DNA of 64,000 nt. It comes from Janthinobacterium sp. TND4EL3 (GTDB lineage: Bacteria > Pseudomonadota > Gammaproteobacteria > Burkholderiales > Burkholderiaceae_D). The translations under genes were made by a program, and so were the position numbers. The notes under the pieces are model-generated. The model was not told the origin of the DNA, did not search any database, and was given only the letters and a program-made list of their open reading frames with translations. The stretch lies in NCBI RefSeq assembly GCF_900156175.1, contig NZ_FTMV01000001.1, positions 186,001-250,000 of the forward strand, read 5' to 3'. Positions within the stretch are counted from its first letter, which is position 1, and each line of letters starts with the position of its first letter. Of the stretch, positions 41,744 through 52,096 are shown piece after piece.

Positions 41744-43198
41744 TCAGGCGGCGTGCACGCCGTTGCGTCCCCCTTGTTTTGCCTGATACAGGGCGCTGTC
41801 GGCGCGTGAAAAAAAGGCCGATTCGCTTTCCTCTGGCCGGTACTCGGCCACGCCCAGGCTGATCGTCACGGGCAGTTGCGGCTCGGGCAGGCCGAAATCG
41901 TGGCGTTCGACGGCGGCGCGCAGGTTTTCAGCGACTTCCACGGCCTGTGCCAGGTTGCAGTTATTCAGCAGCACCAGGTATTCCTCGCCGCCCCAGCGCG
42001 TGATGACGTCGCTTTCGCGCACGGTGGCGCGCGCCACGTCCGCCACGCCGCGTATCACCTTGTCGCCCCACAGGTGGCCGTGGGTGTCGTTGACGCGCTT
42101 GAAGAAATCGATATCGAAGAGGATGGCCGACATGGGCTGCGCATTGCGCTTGGACAATAACATAGCGCGCTGAAACAGCAATTCCAGCGATTGGCGGTTC
42201 AGCAAGCCCGTCAGCGCGTCTGTCGAGGCAATGCGCTCGATGCGGCGCTGGTAGCGGTTCACCGTCAGCAAGGTCAATCCCAGCACCAGCAGGGTCACGC
42301 CAAAGCTGATGGCCAGGTTCAGGATGAAGACGCCCTGCAGCGACTTGACCTCGTCGCTGACGTTTTGCTCGACCACCAGGTACCAGCCCAGTTCGGGAAT
42401 GTAGCGCGAATTGACGAGGATTTGCGCGCGCCCCAGTTCGTAGGACAGGTGCGTCGGCTCGCTCTGGTGATTGATGATCTGTTCGGCAATGGCGTTCACG
42501 CCGGGCAATTTGCGGATATTGCCGTGGCCATTGCGCATGGTCTTGCCCGATAGCACCAGAGCGCCGGTGTCATCGACAAAATAGATGTTGCGGTGGAAGC
42601 GTGCCTGATACCGGTCGATGATGTGGCTCATGGTGTCCAGGGTCAGGCCGATGCCCGTGGCGCCGATGAACTGGCCGTCGTAGTCGTAGACGCGGTGGTT
42701 GATGAAGATGGTCATGCTGTCGCGGTTGGCCATGTCGACGTCGACATTGGTTTCATAGTCGCTGTTGTCCATGGCACGCACGCGGTAATACCAGATATCG
42801 CGCGTCGCCTCCGGGCTGACGGATTTCAGGGTGCCTTCCGCATAATAATATTTGCTGCTCTTGTCCGAGACGAGAAAGCTGGTGATGGCGCCGTATTTTT
42901 TTTTCACTTCTGCCAGGTAGCGCACGATCTGCGCCGGGTTGCTTTCGCCGGCGAGTATCCAGTCGCGCACGAAGGTGTCATGCGCCATCAGCGAGGAGAT
43001 GAAGACGGGGCGCAACATGTCCTTCTGGATTTCGGAATAGATATTGTCGCCCGTCAAAGGCAAGGTCTGGTCGGCGATGCCATGCTCAATGGCCTGGCGC
43101 GAGGCCAGGTAGCTGGCCAGGCTGGTGGCCATGAAGCCCGCCCCGAGGATCAGGGTCAGGAGGATGAGCAGGCGGTACTTGATCGACAGAAGACGCAT
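41744..43198 (-). CDS. Membrane diguanylate cyclase with periplasmic Cache sensor
   Basis: c-di-GMP synthase (484 aa). TM1 ~10-32; a dCache-type periplasmic sensor ~35-280 (VSDKSSKYYYAEGTLKSVSP, INHRVYDYDGQFIGATGIGL); TM2 ~285-305; GGDEF domain ~325-484. The active-site motif is GGEEY (a functional variant), and RESD five residues before it is a complete RxxD inhibitory site, so product feedback is expected. SADALYQAKQGGRN-type RADSALYQAKQGGRNG closes the domain. Opposes the HD-GYP enzyme at 21695. The Cache domain suggests a small-molecule signal. Confidence 0.93.
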   Translation of the reverse strand: MRLLSIKYRLLILLTLILGAGFMATSLASYLASRQAIEHGIADQTLPLTGDNIYSEIQKDMLRPVFISSLMAHDTFVRDWILAGESNPAQIVRYLAEVKKKYGAITSFLVSDKSSKYYYAEGTLKSVSPEATRDIWYYRVRAMDNSDYETNVDVDMANRDSMTIFINHRVYDYDGQFIGATGIGLTLDTMSHIIDRYQARFHRNIYFVDDTGALVLSGKTMRNGHGNIRKLPGVNAIAEQIINHQSEPTHLSYELGRAQILVNSRYIPELGWYLVVEQNVSDEVKSLQGVFILNLAISFGVTLLVLGLTLLTVNRYQRRIERIASTDALTGLLNRQSLELLFQRAMLLSKRNAQPMSAILFDIDFFKRVNDTHGHLWGDKVIRGVADVARATVRESDVITRWGGEEYLVLLNNCNLAQAVEVAENLRAAVERHDFGLPEPQLPVTISLGVAEYRPEESESAFFSRADSALYQAKQGGRNGVHAA

Positions 43199-43496
43199 GG
43201 GGGACGTGGGTAGGCTGGCCGGGACGCGCGGATGCAGGCCCAGGCGTATGGGGCTGGGCGATCGTTACGCAAGCCAAAAGTATGCAGCAGGCCGGGTATT
43301 GATGCAATGATAACTAGCTTTCCTGGCAAGATGCGGCGCCAGACGCAACAGGATAACCACGATTTACCAAATAAAATTGCCGATTTGTCGACAAAGATGC
43401 CGATTAGCAATAAGATTTGGCAAAGGGAATCATCGCGCATCGCCCCTGTCATGCCGCCCGTTTCAGGCGCAGGACATCACGCGCAGGGAGTGTTTC

Positions 43497-43859
43497 ATGT
43501 TATTTTTAAAGAGTACGTCCGTCAGCAAGGCGCCCGGGATCTATGAAGTCGATATCGCGGCCAAGCCGCCCGGCAAGACCTTCGGCGTTTTCCTTGCCAC
43601 CGATCCCGACAATCCGCCGCACGCCTTGCTGGGGCAACTGAGGTTGCTCGGCTTCGAAAACACCTACAGTTCACCCTATCTGCACAAGGATGCGGGCAAG
43701 GTGCTGGACCTGCACTTCCAGAAAGACGGCACGGATATTTTCAAGGGCTGGAAAACCGAGGAGTGCACGCACAACCTGGCAGCCATCACGGCCCTGTTCG
43801 AGGAACATGGCATTGCCATCGCGCCGCGCGTCATGTCGATGGCCGAAGCCTACGCCTGA
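43497..43859 (+). CDS. Hypothetical protein
   Basis: A 120-residue soluble protein with no domain I recognise. AGGGAG lies 6 bases before the ATG at 43497, and codon use matches the neighbours, so it is probably real. It starts MLFLKSTSVSKAPGIYEVDI and contains KPPGKTFGVFLATDPDNPPH, DLHFQKDGTDIFKGWKTEEC and a helical C terminus EEHGIAIAPRVMSMAEAYA. No signal peptide. A fragment of the 121-bp repeat follows its stop. The ~300 bases upstream, shared with the divergent cyclase, are AT-richer and must hold both promoters; I see no clear boxes. Confidence 0.65.
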   Translation: MLFLKSTSVSKAPGIYEVDIAAKPPGKTFGVFLATDPDNPPHALLGQLRLLGFENTYSSPYLHKDAGKVLDLHFQKDGTDIFKGWKTEECTHNLAAITALFEEHGIAIAPRVMSMAEAYA

Positions 43860-43866
43860 ACGCCTG

Positions 43867-43910
43867 CAAAACCTGCTGCGCATCGCGCTGTGCGGCCGTC
43901 CGCTACGGTG
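43867..43910 (+). repeat. 5' fragment of the 121-bp repeat
   Basis: AAAACCTGCTGCGCATCG (43867-43884) matches the left core of the copy at 5559 with one change, followed by TGCGGCC and GTGCT at the same spacing. The rest of the element, including the right arm, is not found, so this looks like a decayed or truncated copy just after the stop of the hypothetical gene. Confidence 0.5.
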
Positions 43911-43931
43911 TGCTTGGCGTTGCCAGCCGCC

Positions 43932-44513
43932 TCACCCCGCCTCCACGCCGATGTGGTACAGCGCCCACGGGCACTTGCTGAATCGTTCGGCCAGGGGCAG
44001 CGCCGCCACGGCCGCGATGCGGTCGGCATCGTAAATTGCCCATAGCGGCCCCAGGCCGCCCAGCGCCATCGCCTGCCCGTCCAGGTGGGTGGCGACAATA
44101 AAACGCTGTGCGCGCGCCTGCGCCATGGTCAGCGCCGCCGCATAGCCGTCCACGGCGCGCAGCAGCAGGCGCACGGCGTCGTCCTGCGGCGCGCCCGCCG
44201 CCTTCAATACATCGACCAGCAGCGGCCCGCGCAAGGCGTGCGCCTTGCCGTCATATTCCAGGGTGGGGCGTATCGTGTGGGCCGGCAAATTCACCAGCGC
44301 CGCAAAATCGAAGGCCCGCGCCCGTTCAAAACTGATCTTTTGCTTGTGCATCATCTGGTCGCGCACGGCGTCGAACGGACCCCGGTTCGGCTTGTCGATG
44401 CTGCCCGTGACGGTCAGCAGGGCCGGGCCGCGCAGGCCGGCGGGCGCCGCCCGGGCCATGGCCGGCAGGGCCGCAGCGGCCATGGCGGCGGCGAGAAACT
44501 GGCGTTTGTGCAT
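43932..44513 (-). CDS. Exported sulfite-oxidase-fold (molybdopterin-domain-like) protein
   Basis: A 193-residue exported protein; residues 1-22 form a signal peptide with a KRQFLAAAM start and AMARA end (close to, but not, a twin-arginine signal). The body resembles small oxidoreductase molybdopterin-binding proteins: LLTVTGSIDKPNRGP, FDFAALVNLPAHTI, ALRGPLLVDVLKAAGA, LRAVDGYAAALTM and a C-terminal WALYHIGV. Its only cysteine is near the C terminus (FSKCPW), not where sulfite-oxidase-type enzymes hold molybdenum, so it may not bind an active cofactor. GGAGAG precedes the start at 44513. Confidence 0.7.
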   Translation of the reverse strand: MHKRQFLAAAMAAAALPAMARAAPAGLRGPALLTVTGSIDKPNRGPFDAVRDQMMHKQKISFERARAFDFAALVNLPAHTIRPTLEYDGKAHALRGPLLVDVLKAAGAPQDDAVRLLLRAVDGYAAALTMAQARAQRFIVATHLDGQAMALGGLGPLWAIYDADRIAAVAALPLAERFSKCPWALYHIGVEAG

Positions 44514-44739
44514 GCACCTCTCCTCTTGACTGGAAATCGCTAATGTTCTTAAGTCTATCTTAAGTTCGCTCAACAGTGCGTATTTTACGGTTATTGTCAG
44601 TATGGAATGTGCGCTTACATCTTGTCACAGTTCTTACGAAATGGAGAAAGACGTAGTTTTTTTCGGCTGTTAATGTGTAGTCATCGCACTTCGCTGAACT
44701 GCGAATCCAGGCACATTCACTAATTGAGAGAGAGAGAAC

Positions 44740-45321
44740 ATGATGAAGAAGAAAATCCTGTTTGCAATGATCGCTTCCGTTACCGCATTGACCGGCATGA
44801 GCGCCGCGCACGCCGAAGGCGCCTATGTGGGCGCTGGCGTCACGGGCAACCGCTACAACTTCGATATCCCTGGCGCCACCAGCGCCGATAATCACAGCGG
44901 CTACAAGGCTGGCGCCAAGATCTTCGCCGGTTACGATTTCGACAAGACCTGGGCGGTCGAGGGCGGCTACGCCGATTTCGGCAGCAAGGATTACAGCTAT
45001 GTCACGGGCGCCGGCAACGGTGCCGTGAAAAGCGATTCCCACGGCTACTATCTGGCCGGCAAGGCCACCATGCCCGTGAGCGACAAGGTGGGCGTGTTCG
45101 GCAAGCTCGGCGTGGCACGTGTGAACAATAGCCTGAGCGGCACGGGCCTGTCGACCGGCGTGACGGGCGAGAACAAGACGGGCGTGTATGCCTCCGTTGG
45201 CGCCCAGTACGCGATCAACGAGAAGGTCTCGCTGACGGCGGAAGTGGAACACTTCGGCAAGAGCGCTGACCAGGGCCACAAGGCGACCGGTCTCGCATTG
45301 GGTGCGCGCTACAACTTCTAA
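44740..45321 (+). CDS. OmpA/OmpX-like outer-membrane beta-barrel protein
   Basis: Small outer-membrane protein (193 aa). Signal peptide residues 1-25 (KKKILFAMIASVTALTG, AAHA end), then alternating strands typical of an 8-stranded barrel: GAYVGAGVTGNRYNF, AGAKIFAGYDFDKTWAVEGGY, GYYLAGKATMPVSDKVGVFG and the C-terminal LALGARYNF with terminal Phe, the sorting signal for the Bam complex. No periplasmic OmpA domain. GAGAGAGAGAA precedes two ATGs (44740, 44743). About 225 non-coding bases separate it from the divergent gene, with two CTTAAG boxes 11 bases apart at 44548 and 44559. Confidence 0.88.
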   Translation: MMKKKILFAMIASVTALTGMSAAHAEGAYVGAGVTGNRYNFDIPGATSADNHSGYKAGAKIFAGYDFDKTWAVEGGYADFGSKDYSYVTGAGNGAVKSDSHGYYLAGKATMPVSDKVGVFGKLGVARVNNSLSGTGLSTGVTGENKTGVYASVGAQYAINEKVSLTAEVEHFGKSADQGHKATGLALGARYNF

Positions 45322-45342
45322 TGTACCGGAAGTTTGCTGAAA

Positions 45343-45376
45343 AAAAAGGCAGTTACCGCGAGGTAACTGCCTTTTT
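45343..45376. terminator. Bidirectional rho-independent terminator between the barrel gene and ettA
   Basis: A perfect 15-bp stem, AAAAAGGCAGTTACC (45343-45357) with GGTAACTGCCTTTTT (45362-45376), and a GCGA loop. A-runs on one side and T-runs on the other let it stop both the barrel gene (+) and ettA (-), whose stop is 18 bases away. Confidence 0.92.
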
Positions 45377-45393
45377 GCATGGCCGGACCGAAA

Positions 45394-47061
<1,668 letters not shown>

Positions 47062-47158
47062 TAGAAATCTCGGGTGATATACAAAGACGGACAGGATACG
47101 GTAAACGCCCGCTTCCGGCCAGCGCTGCGCGCTGCGGAAACGGACGCCGGGGGCAGGC

Positions 47159-48043
47159 TCAGGCGGCGGCGCGGCTTTTGCGCGCCGTCCACAGGCCTTC
47201 GGCCGCATACAGGGCCAGCGCTGTCCAGATGACGAGGAAGCCCAGCATGCGTTCGTGGGTGAACGATTCGTGGAAGACCCACACGCCGATCAGGAGCTGG
47301 CCCGTGGGGGCGATGTATTGCAGCAAGCCCAGCACGGCCAGCGGCAGGCGCCGCGCGCCGGCCGCGAACAGCAGCAGGGGAATCGCCGTGATGGGACCGG
47401 ACGCGAGCAGCAGGGCGCGCGTGGCACCCGACTCCGTGTTGACGAAGCCGCTCTGGCCATGCCAGGCCAGCCACAGCATGTAGGCCAGCGCCAGGGGAAA
47501 CAGGATCAGGGTTTCGAACGACAGGCCTTCCAGCGCACCGAGCGCGGCCGTCTTGCGCAGCAAGCCATAGCCGCCGAAGGTGGCCGCCAGCAGCAGGGCG
47601 ATCCATGGCACCTGCCCCGCCTGCCAAGTGAGCCAGGCCACGCCGCAGGCGGCCAGGCCGATGGCCAGCCACTGCAGGCGGCGCAGGCGCTCGTGCAGCA
47701 GCAAAAAGCCCAGCATGACATTGATCAAGGGCGTGATGAAGTAGCCGAGGCTGGCATCGACCACATGGCCATTGTTGACGGCCCAGATATAGATGAACCA
47801 GTTGGCGGACAGCAAAAACGCGCTGGCGATGAAGCTGGCCACCACCTTCGGCTGGCCGCGCAAGGTGCCCAGCCAGCTCCACTGGCGGCGCACGGTGAGC
47901 ACGATACCCAGGAACAACAGCGACCAGACCATGCGGTTGGCGAGGATTTCCTGCGGGGCGATGTCATCGATGGCATGGAAATACAGGGGAAACAGGCCCC
48001 AGCACAGGAAGGCGAGGGAGGCGTACAGCATGCCGGGATTCAT
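47159..48043 (-). CDS. rarD: EamA family transporter RarD
   Basis: Inner-membrane transporter (294 aa) of the drug/metabolite superfamily with ten predicted helices. MNPGMLYASLAFLCWGLFPLYF and the EILANRMVWSLLFL segment are RarD hallmarks; the second EamA repeat begins near GYGLLRKTAALGALEGLSFE, and YIAPTGQLLIGVWVFHESF closes it. Named for chloramphenicol sensitivity in older work; its natural substrate is unsettled. On the same strand as ettA, ~100 bases upstream of it, possibly co-transcribed. Confidence 0.92.
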   Translation of the reverse strand: MNPGMLYASLAFLCWGLFPLYFHAIDDIAPQEILANRMVWSLLFLGIVLTVRRQWSWLGTLRGQPKVVASFIASAFLLSANWFIYIWAVNNGHVVDASLGYFITPLINVMLGFLLLHERLRRLQWLAIGLAACGVAWLTWQAGQVPWIALLLAATFGGYGLLRKTAALGALEGLSFETLILFPLALAYMLWLAWHGQSGFVNTESGATRALLLASGPITAIPLLLFAAGARRLPLAVLGLLQYIAPTGQLLIGVWVFHESFTHERMLGFLVIWTALALYAAEGLWTARKSRAAA

Positions 48044-48281
48044 GATGGCGTTCGCTTCAGAGTAGACAGTCTGTCATTATCGCTGAAAACACATGGGGCT
48101 GCCCGGCGCCGCTGGCGAGGCGTAGAATGGCAGCAAATCAACGTCCGCACGCTGGCGCAAGCTGGCGCAGCGGCATAAAACAATGACCTTGGGGCAGCTG
48201 CGGAACCATGCAAAAATACTCTTGCTATTTGCTAATACCTATCATATTGTGCGATGCAACAAAACAAAAACGGGTGCAATC

Positions 48282-50159
48282 TTGACGTCGGAACACAAAA
48301 AAAGCAGCCTGGTCGGCTTGACACTGGCTGCCGTCGGCATCGTTTACGGCGATATCGGCACCAGTCCGCTGTACACCCTGAAAACGGTATTCGACCCGAC
48401 CCACGGCCTGTCCGTCACGCATAACAATCTGCTGGGTATCGTTTCGCTGATCTTCTGGGGCCTGACGCTGATCGTCTCGCTCAAGTACGTGACCCTGGTG
48501 TTGCGCGCCGACAACCGCGGCGAGGGCGGCATCATGGCCCTGATGGCGCTGGTGCTGTCGTCCGTCAGCAAGTCGTCGCGCTGGCACGTGCCGCTGATGG
48601 TGATCGGCGTGTTCGGCGCCACCCTGTTCTATGGCGACAGCGTGATCACCCCCGCCATTTCCGTGCTGTCGGCCATCGAGGGCCTGGAAGTGGCCACGCC
48701 CGCCTTCAGTCCCTACGTGGTGTGGCTGACGATCGCCGTGCTGGTGGCCCTGTATTCCGTGCAGTCGCACGGCACGGCCGGCATCGGCCGCTTCTTCGCC
48801 CCCATCATGCTGATCTGGTTTGTCGCGCTGGCCTGCATGGGCGTGGTCAACATCATCAAGTCGCCCGCCATCCTGGCCGCCGTCAACCCGCTGCATGCGG
48901 TGGCTTTCCTGCTGGACAATGGCCGCATCGCCTTCCTGTCGCTGGGCGCCGTGGTGCTGGCGCTGACGGGCGCCGAGGCGCTGTACGCGGACATGGGCCA
49001 CTTCGGCAAGAAGCCGATCCGCATGGCCTGGTTCCTGATCGCCTTCCCCGCGCTGGCATTGAACTACCTGGGCCAGGGCGGCCTGCTGCTGGCGCATCCG
49101 GAAGCCATCTCGAATCCGTTTTACCAGCAGTTGGGCGCCTGGAGCGTGTATCCGCTGGTGATTTTGTCGACCATGGCCACCGTGATCGCCTCGCAGGCCA
49201 CCATTTCCGGCACCTTCTCGATGACCAAGCAAGCCATCGCGCTGGGCTTTTTGCCGCGCATGCGCGTGCGCCACACGTCGGAAAGCGAAATCGGCCAGAT
49301 CTACATCCCCGCCGTCAATTGGCTGCAGCTGGCCGTCGTGCTGATGGCCGTCGTCGGTTTCGGCTCGTCGGAAAAGCTGGCCGCCGCCTACGGCATTGCG
49401 GTGACGGCCACCATGCTGGCGACCACCATCCTGACCTTCTTCGTCATCCGCTACCGCTGGAAGATGAATTTGCTGCTGTGCTGGGCCGCCACCGGTTTCT
49501 TCCTCGTCATCGACGTCAGCCTGTTCTCGGCCAGCGCCCTGAAACTGTTCCACGGCGGCTGGTTCCCGCTGCTGCTGGGCGCCATCCTGTTCATCGTCAT
49601 GCTGACCTGGAAGCGGGGCCGCCAGCTGGTGTTCCAGAACCTGGAAAAACATGCGATCCCGCTCGACGATTTCCTCTCGTCGCTGTTCATCGCGCCGCCG
49701 CTGCGCGTGCCCGGCACGGCCATCTTCCTGCGCGGCGAGACGGACGGCGTGCCGCATGCGCTGCTGCATAACTTGCTGCACAACAAGGTTCTGCACGAGC
49801 GCGTGATCTTCCTCACCGTCTTCATGCATGAGGAACCGTGGGTGGCGCCGTCCGAGCAGGTGCGCGTGCTGGATCTGGGCCACCAGTGCTTCCAGGTGAA
49901 CGTGCATTACGGCTTCAAGGATGAGCCCGATATCCCGGCGGCCCTGGCCCGCTGCGCGGAGCAGGGACTCGATTTCGAGATGATGGAAACGTCGTTCTTT
50001 ATCGCCCGCCAGACCATCATCTCGACGCCGGGCGCCGGCATGATGCCGTGGCGCGAGCATCTGTTCGTCACCATGTCGCGCAATGCGCGCACGGCGGCCG
50101 ACTACTATCAGATCCCGAGCAACCGGGTGATCGAGCTGGGCACGCAGGTCGAAATCTAG
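48282..50159 (+). CDS. kup: Low-affinity potassium uptake transporter Kup
   Basis: Inner-membrane K+/H+ symporter (625 aa from this start). Twelve helices in the first ~430 residues, beginning SSLVGLTLAAVGIVYGDIGT SPLY; GGIMALMAL and GDSVITPAISVLSAIEGLEV are Kup signatures; a soluble ~190-residue C-terminal domain follows. The start is uncertain: TTG 48282 gives the family-like N terminus (xTSEHKKSSL) and standard length, but its ribosome-binding site is weak (CGGGTG). In-frame ATG 48183 would add 33 unlike residues. Expressed alone. Confidence 0.92.
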   Translation: MTSEHKKSSLVGLTLAAVGIVYGDIGTSPLYTLKTVFDPTHGLSVTHNNLLGIVSLIFWGLTLIVSLKYVTLVLRADNRGEGGIMALMALVLSSVSKSSRWHVPLMVIGVFGATLFYGDSVITPAISVLSAIEGLEVATPAFSPYVVWLTIAVLVALYSVQSHGTAGIGRFFAPIMLIWFVALACMGVVNIIKSPAILAAVNPLHAVAFLLDNGRIAFLSLGAVVLALTGAEALYADMGHFGKKPIRMAWFLIAFPALALNYLGQGGLLLAHPEAISNPFYQQLGAWSVYPLVILSTMATVIASQATISGTFSMTKQAIALGFLPRMRVRHTSESEIGQIYIPAVNWLQLAVVLMAVVGFGSSEKLAAAYGIAVTATMLATTILTFFVIRYRWKMNLLLCWAATGFFLVIDVSLFSASALKLFHGGWFPLLLGAILFIVMLTWKRGRQLVFQNLEKHAIPLDDFLSSLFIAPPLRVPGTAIFLRGETDGVPHALLHNLLHNKVLHERVIFLTVFMHEEPWVAPSEQVRVLDLGHQCFQVNVHYGFKDEPDIPAALARCAEQGLDFEMMETSFFIARQTIISTPGAGMMPWREHLFVTMSRNARTAADYYQIPSNRVIELGTQVEI

Positions 50160-50326
50160 GCCCGACGGCGCTGCGGAATGATTGTTTTGTCAATGTTGTA
50201 TTGGCGCACAATCTTCCGCCGTGCTTACGTCTGCTTACAAATGCGGCTGGCGACTCCTGTTAAACTGCTGCTCGCACCGGTCCGCACCGTACGGATCGAG
50301 CCACACTCAATATTTAAAGGGAAACC

Positions 50327-50788
50327 ATGAAATCGGTATTTAAAATGATCGCCACGATTGCCTGTGCCGTGGCCCTGACTGCCTGCGGCGCCGCCGCAAA
50401 CACGGAAAAGCCGCTCGTGCTCGATCCGAATACGCAGGTGAAAGAACTGACCATTACCGATGTGGTGGCCGGCACCGGCACGGCGGCGGCGGCGGGCGAT
50501 ACCCTGAACGTGGTCTACACGGGCTGGCTGTATGACGCTAGCAAGCCGGGCAACAAGGGCACGCAGTTCGATGCGAGCCTGCCAGGCGCAGGTTTCCCAT
50601 TCGTCCTGGGCGTCGGCCAGGTCATCCTGGGCTGGGATCGCGGCCTGGTCGGCATGCAGGTGGGCGGTACCCGCACCCTGGCCATTCCGTATGACCTCGG
50701 TTATGGCAAAGTGGGCAGCCCGCCGAAGATTCCCGGCTATGCCGGCTTGCTGTTTGAAGTCAAGCTGATCGGCGTGACGAAAAAGTAA
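50327..50788 (+). CDS. FKBP-type peptidyl-prolyl cis-trans isomerase, lipoprotein
   Basis: Periplasm-facing lipoprotein (153 aa). Residues 1-20 are a lipoprotein signal with lipobox LTAC and acylated C20. The FKBP domain spans ~45-153: KELTITDVVAGTGTAAAAGD, VVYTGWLYDASKPGNKGTQFD, FPFVLGVGQVILGWDRGLVGM and YGKVGSPPKIPGYAGLLFEV, which contain the Tyr, Asp, Trp and Ile pocket residues. AAAGGG precedes the start. It catalyses proline isomerisation during folding of exported proteins. Terminated by the hairpin at 50814. Confidence 0.93.
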   Translation: MKSVFKMIATIACAVALTACGAAANTEKPLVLDPNTQVKELTITDVVAGTGTAAAAGDTLNVVYTGWLYDASKPGNKGTQFDASLPGAGFPFVLGVGQVILGWDRGLVGMQVGGTRTLAIPYDLGYGKVGSPPKIPGYAGLLFEVKLIGVTKK

Positions 50789-50813
50789 GCACACGCAAGG
50801 CAGCTTATACCAG

Positions 50814-50840
50814 GGGCGATTCCACGGAATCGCCCTTTTT
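50814..50840 (+). terminator. Rho-independent terminator after the FKBP gene
   Basis: GGGCGATTCC (50814-50823) pairs with GGAATCGCCC (50826-50835), opening to a small loop in practice, and is followed by TTTTT. It lies 26 bases after the stop. No T-run on the reverse side, so it serves only the plus strand. Confidence 0.82.
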
Positions 50841-50861
50841 GCTTGGCGGCCCCGTTACGCC

Positions 50862-51533
50862 TCAGGCGGGGGCGAGTTCCTGGAAGTAATAAGTGGCGCC
50901 GCCCAGGTCGGCTGGCGCGTCATATTGCAGCACTTGCGTGCGGCGCAGCGCCACGGGGGTGCTGAAGGCGGGGCCGTCGTAGACGAAGGTGTGGAATTCG
51001 CCGTTTTCGCCACAGGCGTCGACGCCGGGCGGCAGGTCGGCCAAAAAGGCGGCGTCGAACTCGCGCCCGCAAAATGCGCGTGGCAGGTGCCGCCCATTGA
51101 TGCACACGACGATGGCCTTGAAGCCGGCGGCGAGGAATTCATCGACCAGTGCGCGCCGTCCTTCGCCCCACAGGGGCAGGTGCGCCGTCAGGCCGGCCAC
51201 GGCGCAGACTTTTTCTTCCCAGTCCCGGTGCGGCTGCAGGTCGATGTCGCCGAAGATGGCGTGGTCTATGCCTGCGTCTTTCGCCGCGCGCAGCATGGCG
51301 ATAAATTGCTCCTCGTAGCTGGCCCAGCTGGCGTGATAGCGCTGCAGGCGCGCCCCCAGGCTGCTTGCCTGCGCGGCGAGCAATTCCGGCGGCACGCCGT
51401 GCGAGCGCGACTTGCGGCCATCTTCATCCATGGCCGTGATCAGGAGCGGCACGTCGATGCCGGCGTTGCGCGCGCGCCACAGGGCCAGGCAGGAATCCTT
51501 GCCGCCGCTCCAGGAAATCAGTGCCGTCGTCAT
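50862..51533 (-). CDS. PP-loop ATPase related to diphthine-ammonia ligase (Dph6-like)
   Basis: A 223-residue adenine-nucleotide alpha-hydrolase. The pyrophosphatase loop is SGGKDS at residues 9-14; FGDIDLQPHRDWEEKV, LPLWGEGRRALVDEFLAAGFKA and CGENGEFHTFVYDGP are the blocks of the archaeal/eukaryotic Dph6 family. Bacteria lack diphthamide, so the bacterial role is unknown; a relative participates in B12-related metabolism in some species. It overlaps the ElaA gene by 4 bases on the same strand. Confidence 0.87.
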   Translation of the reverse strand: MTTALISWSGGKDSCLALWRARNAGIDVPLLITAMDEDGRKSRSHGVPPELLAAQASSLGARLQRYHASWASYEEQFIAMLRAAKDAGIDHAIFGDIDLQPHRDWEEKVCAVAGLTAHLPLWGEGRRALVDEFLAAGFKAIVVCINGRHLPRAFCGREFDAAFLADLPPGVDACGENGEFHTFVYDGPAFSTPVALRRTQVLQYDAPADLGGATYYFQELAPA

Positions 51534-51997
51534 GCCGCTGTCTCCGCGCGCAGCATGTCGACGTGCTGTATGCCGTCTTCATCGTACGGTGCGCTGACGG
51601 TGACAAAGCCGAAGGACTGGTAGAAGCGCTCCAGGTACTGCTGGGCGCCGATGCGGATGGCATGGCCCGGGTGCTGGCGTTGCGCACGCGCGATGCCTTC
51701 AAGCAATAACTGCTTGCCCGCGCCCGTGCTGCGCGCCTCGGGCGCCGTCAGCACGCGGCCCAGCGACATTTCCACATACTTGGCGCCCGGCGCCAGCACG
51801 CGCAGATAGGCGGCCAGGCGGCGCTGGCCATCGACCGTTTGCCAGCCCAGCAAGTGCATGGCCTGCTGGTCATGGCCGTCCAGGTCCGGATAAATGCACT
51901 GCTGTTCGATGACGAACACGCGCTGGCGCAAGGCCAGCACCTGGTACAGCGCGTGGCTGTCCAGCTCTTCAAAACTTTGCCATTGCCAGGTGATCAT
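51530..51997 (-). CDS. GNAT family N-acetyltransferase, ElaA type
   Basis: Acetyl-CoA-dependent acyltransferase (155 aa). The ElaA signature is at the N terminus (SHALYQVLALRQRVFVIEQQ and YPDLDGHDQQAMHLLG); the CoA-binding loop A is RVLTAPEARSTGAGKQLL, followed by GAQQYLERFYQSFGF and YDEDGIQHVDM. Substrate unknown. Upstream gene of a two-gene unit with the Dph6-like ATPase. Confidence 0.88.
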   Translation of the reverse strand: MITWQWQSFEELDSHALYQVLALRQRVFVIEQQCIYPDLDGHDQQAMHLLGWQTVDGQRRLAAYLRVLAPGAKYVEMSLGRVLTAPEARSTGAGKQLLLEGIARAQRQHPGHAIRIGAQQYLERFYQSFGFVTVSAPYDEDGIQHVDMLRAETAA

Positions 51998-52044
51998 GCG
52001 TGCTCCAAAGGTGGGGGGAGGCGGCTATTGTAAACGGCTGGCGC

Positions 52045-52078
52045 AAAAAAGCCGCGAGGCCTTGCGGCGCCGCGGCTT
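52045..52078 (-). terminator. Rho-independent terminator of ohr
   Basis: Read on the minus strand, AAGCCGCG (52071-52078 complement) pairs with CGCGGCTT (52049-52056 complement) around a GC-rich inner hairpin and runs into a T tract (A-run 52045-52050), about 20 bases after the ohr stop. Confidence 0.8.
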
Positions 52079-52096
52079 CTATGGGATCAGGACGGC

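Noticed and set aside
44548-44564. Two CTTAAG boxes 11 bases apart upstream of the outer-membrane barrel gene
   Set aside because: Six-base palindromes one helical turn apart could be operators, but there is no other support; not listed as a site.
48225-50060. Very long open frame on the strand opposite kup (and similar long frames opposite the acyl-CoA ligase, 34703-36505, and the LytS-type kinase, 52840-54165)
   Set aside because: They are rich in His/Arg/Gln/Ala with no domain motifs, as expected from third-position GC bias opposite real genes, and the sense strands encode clear families.
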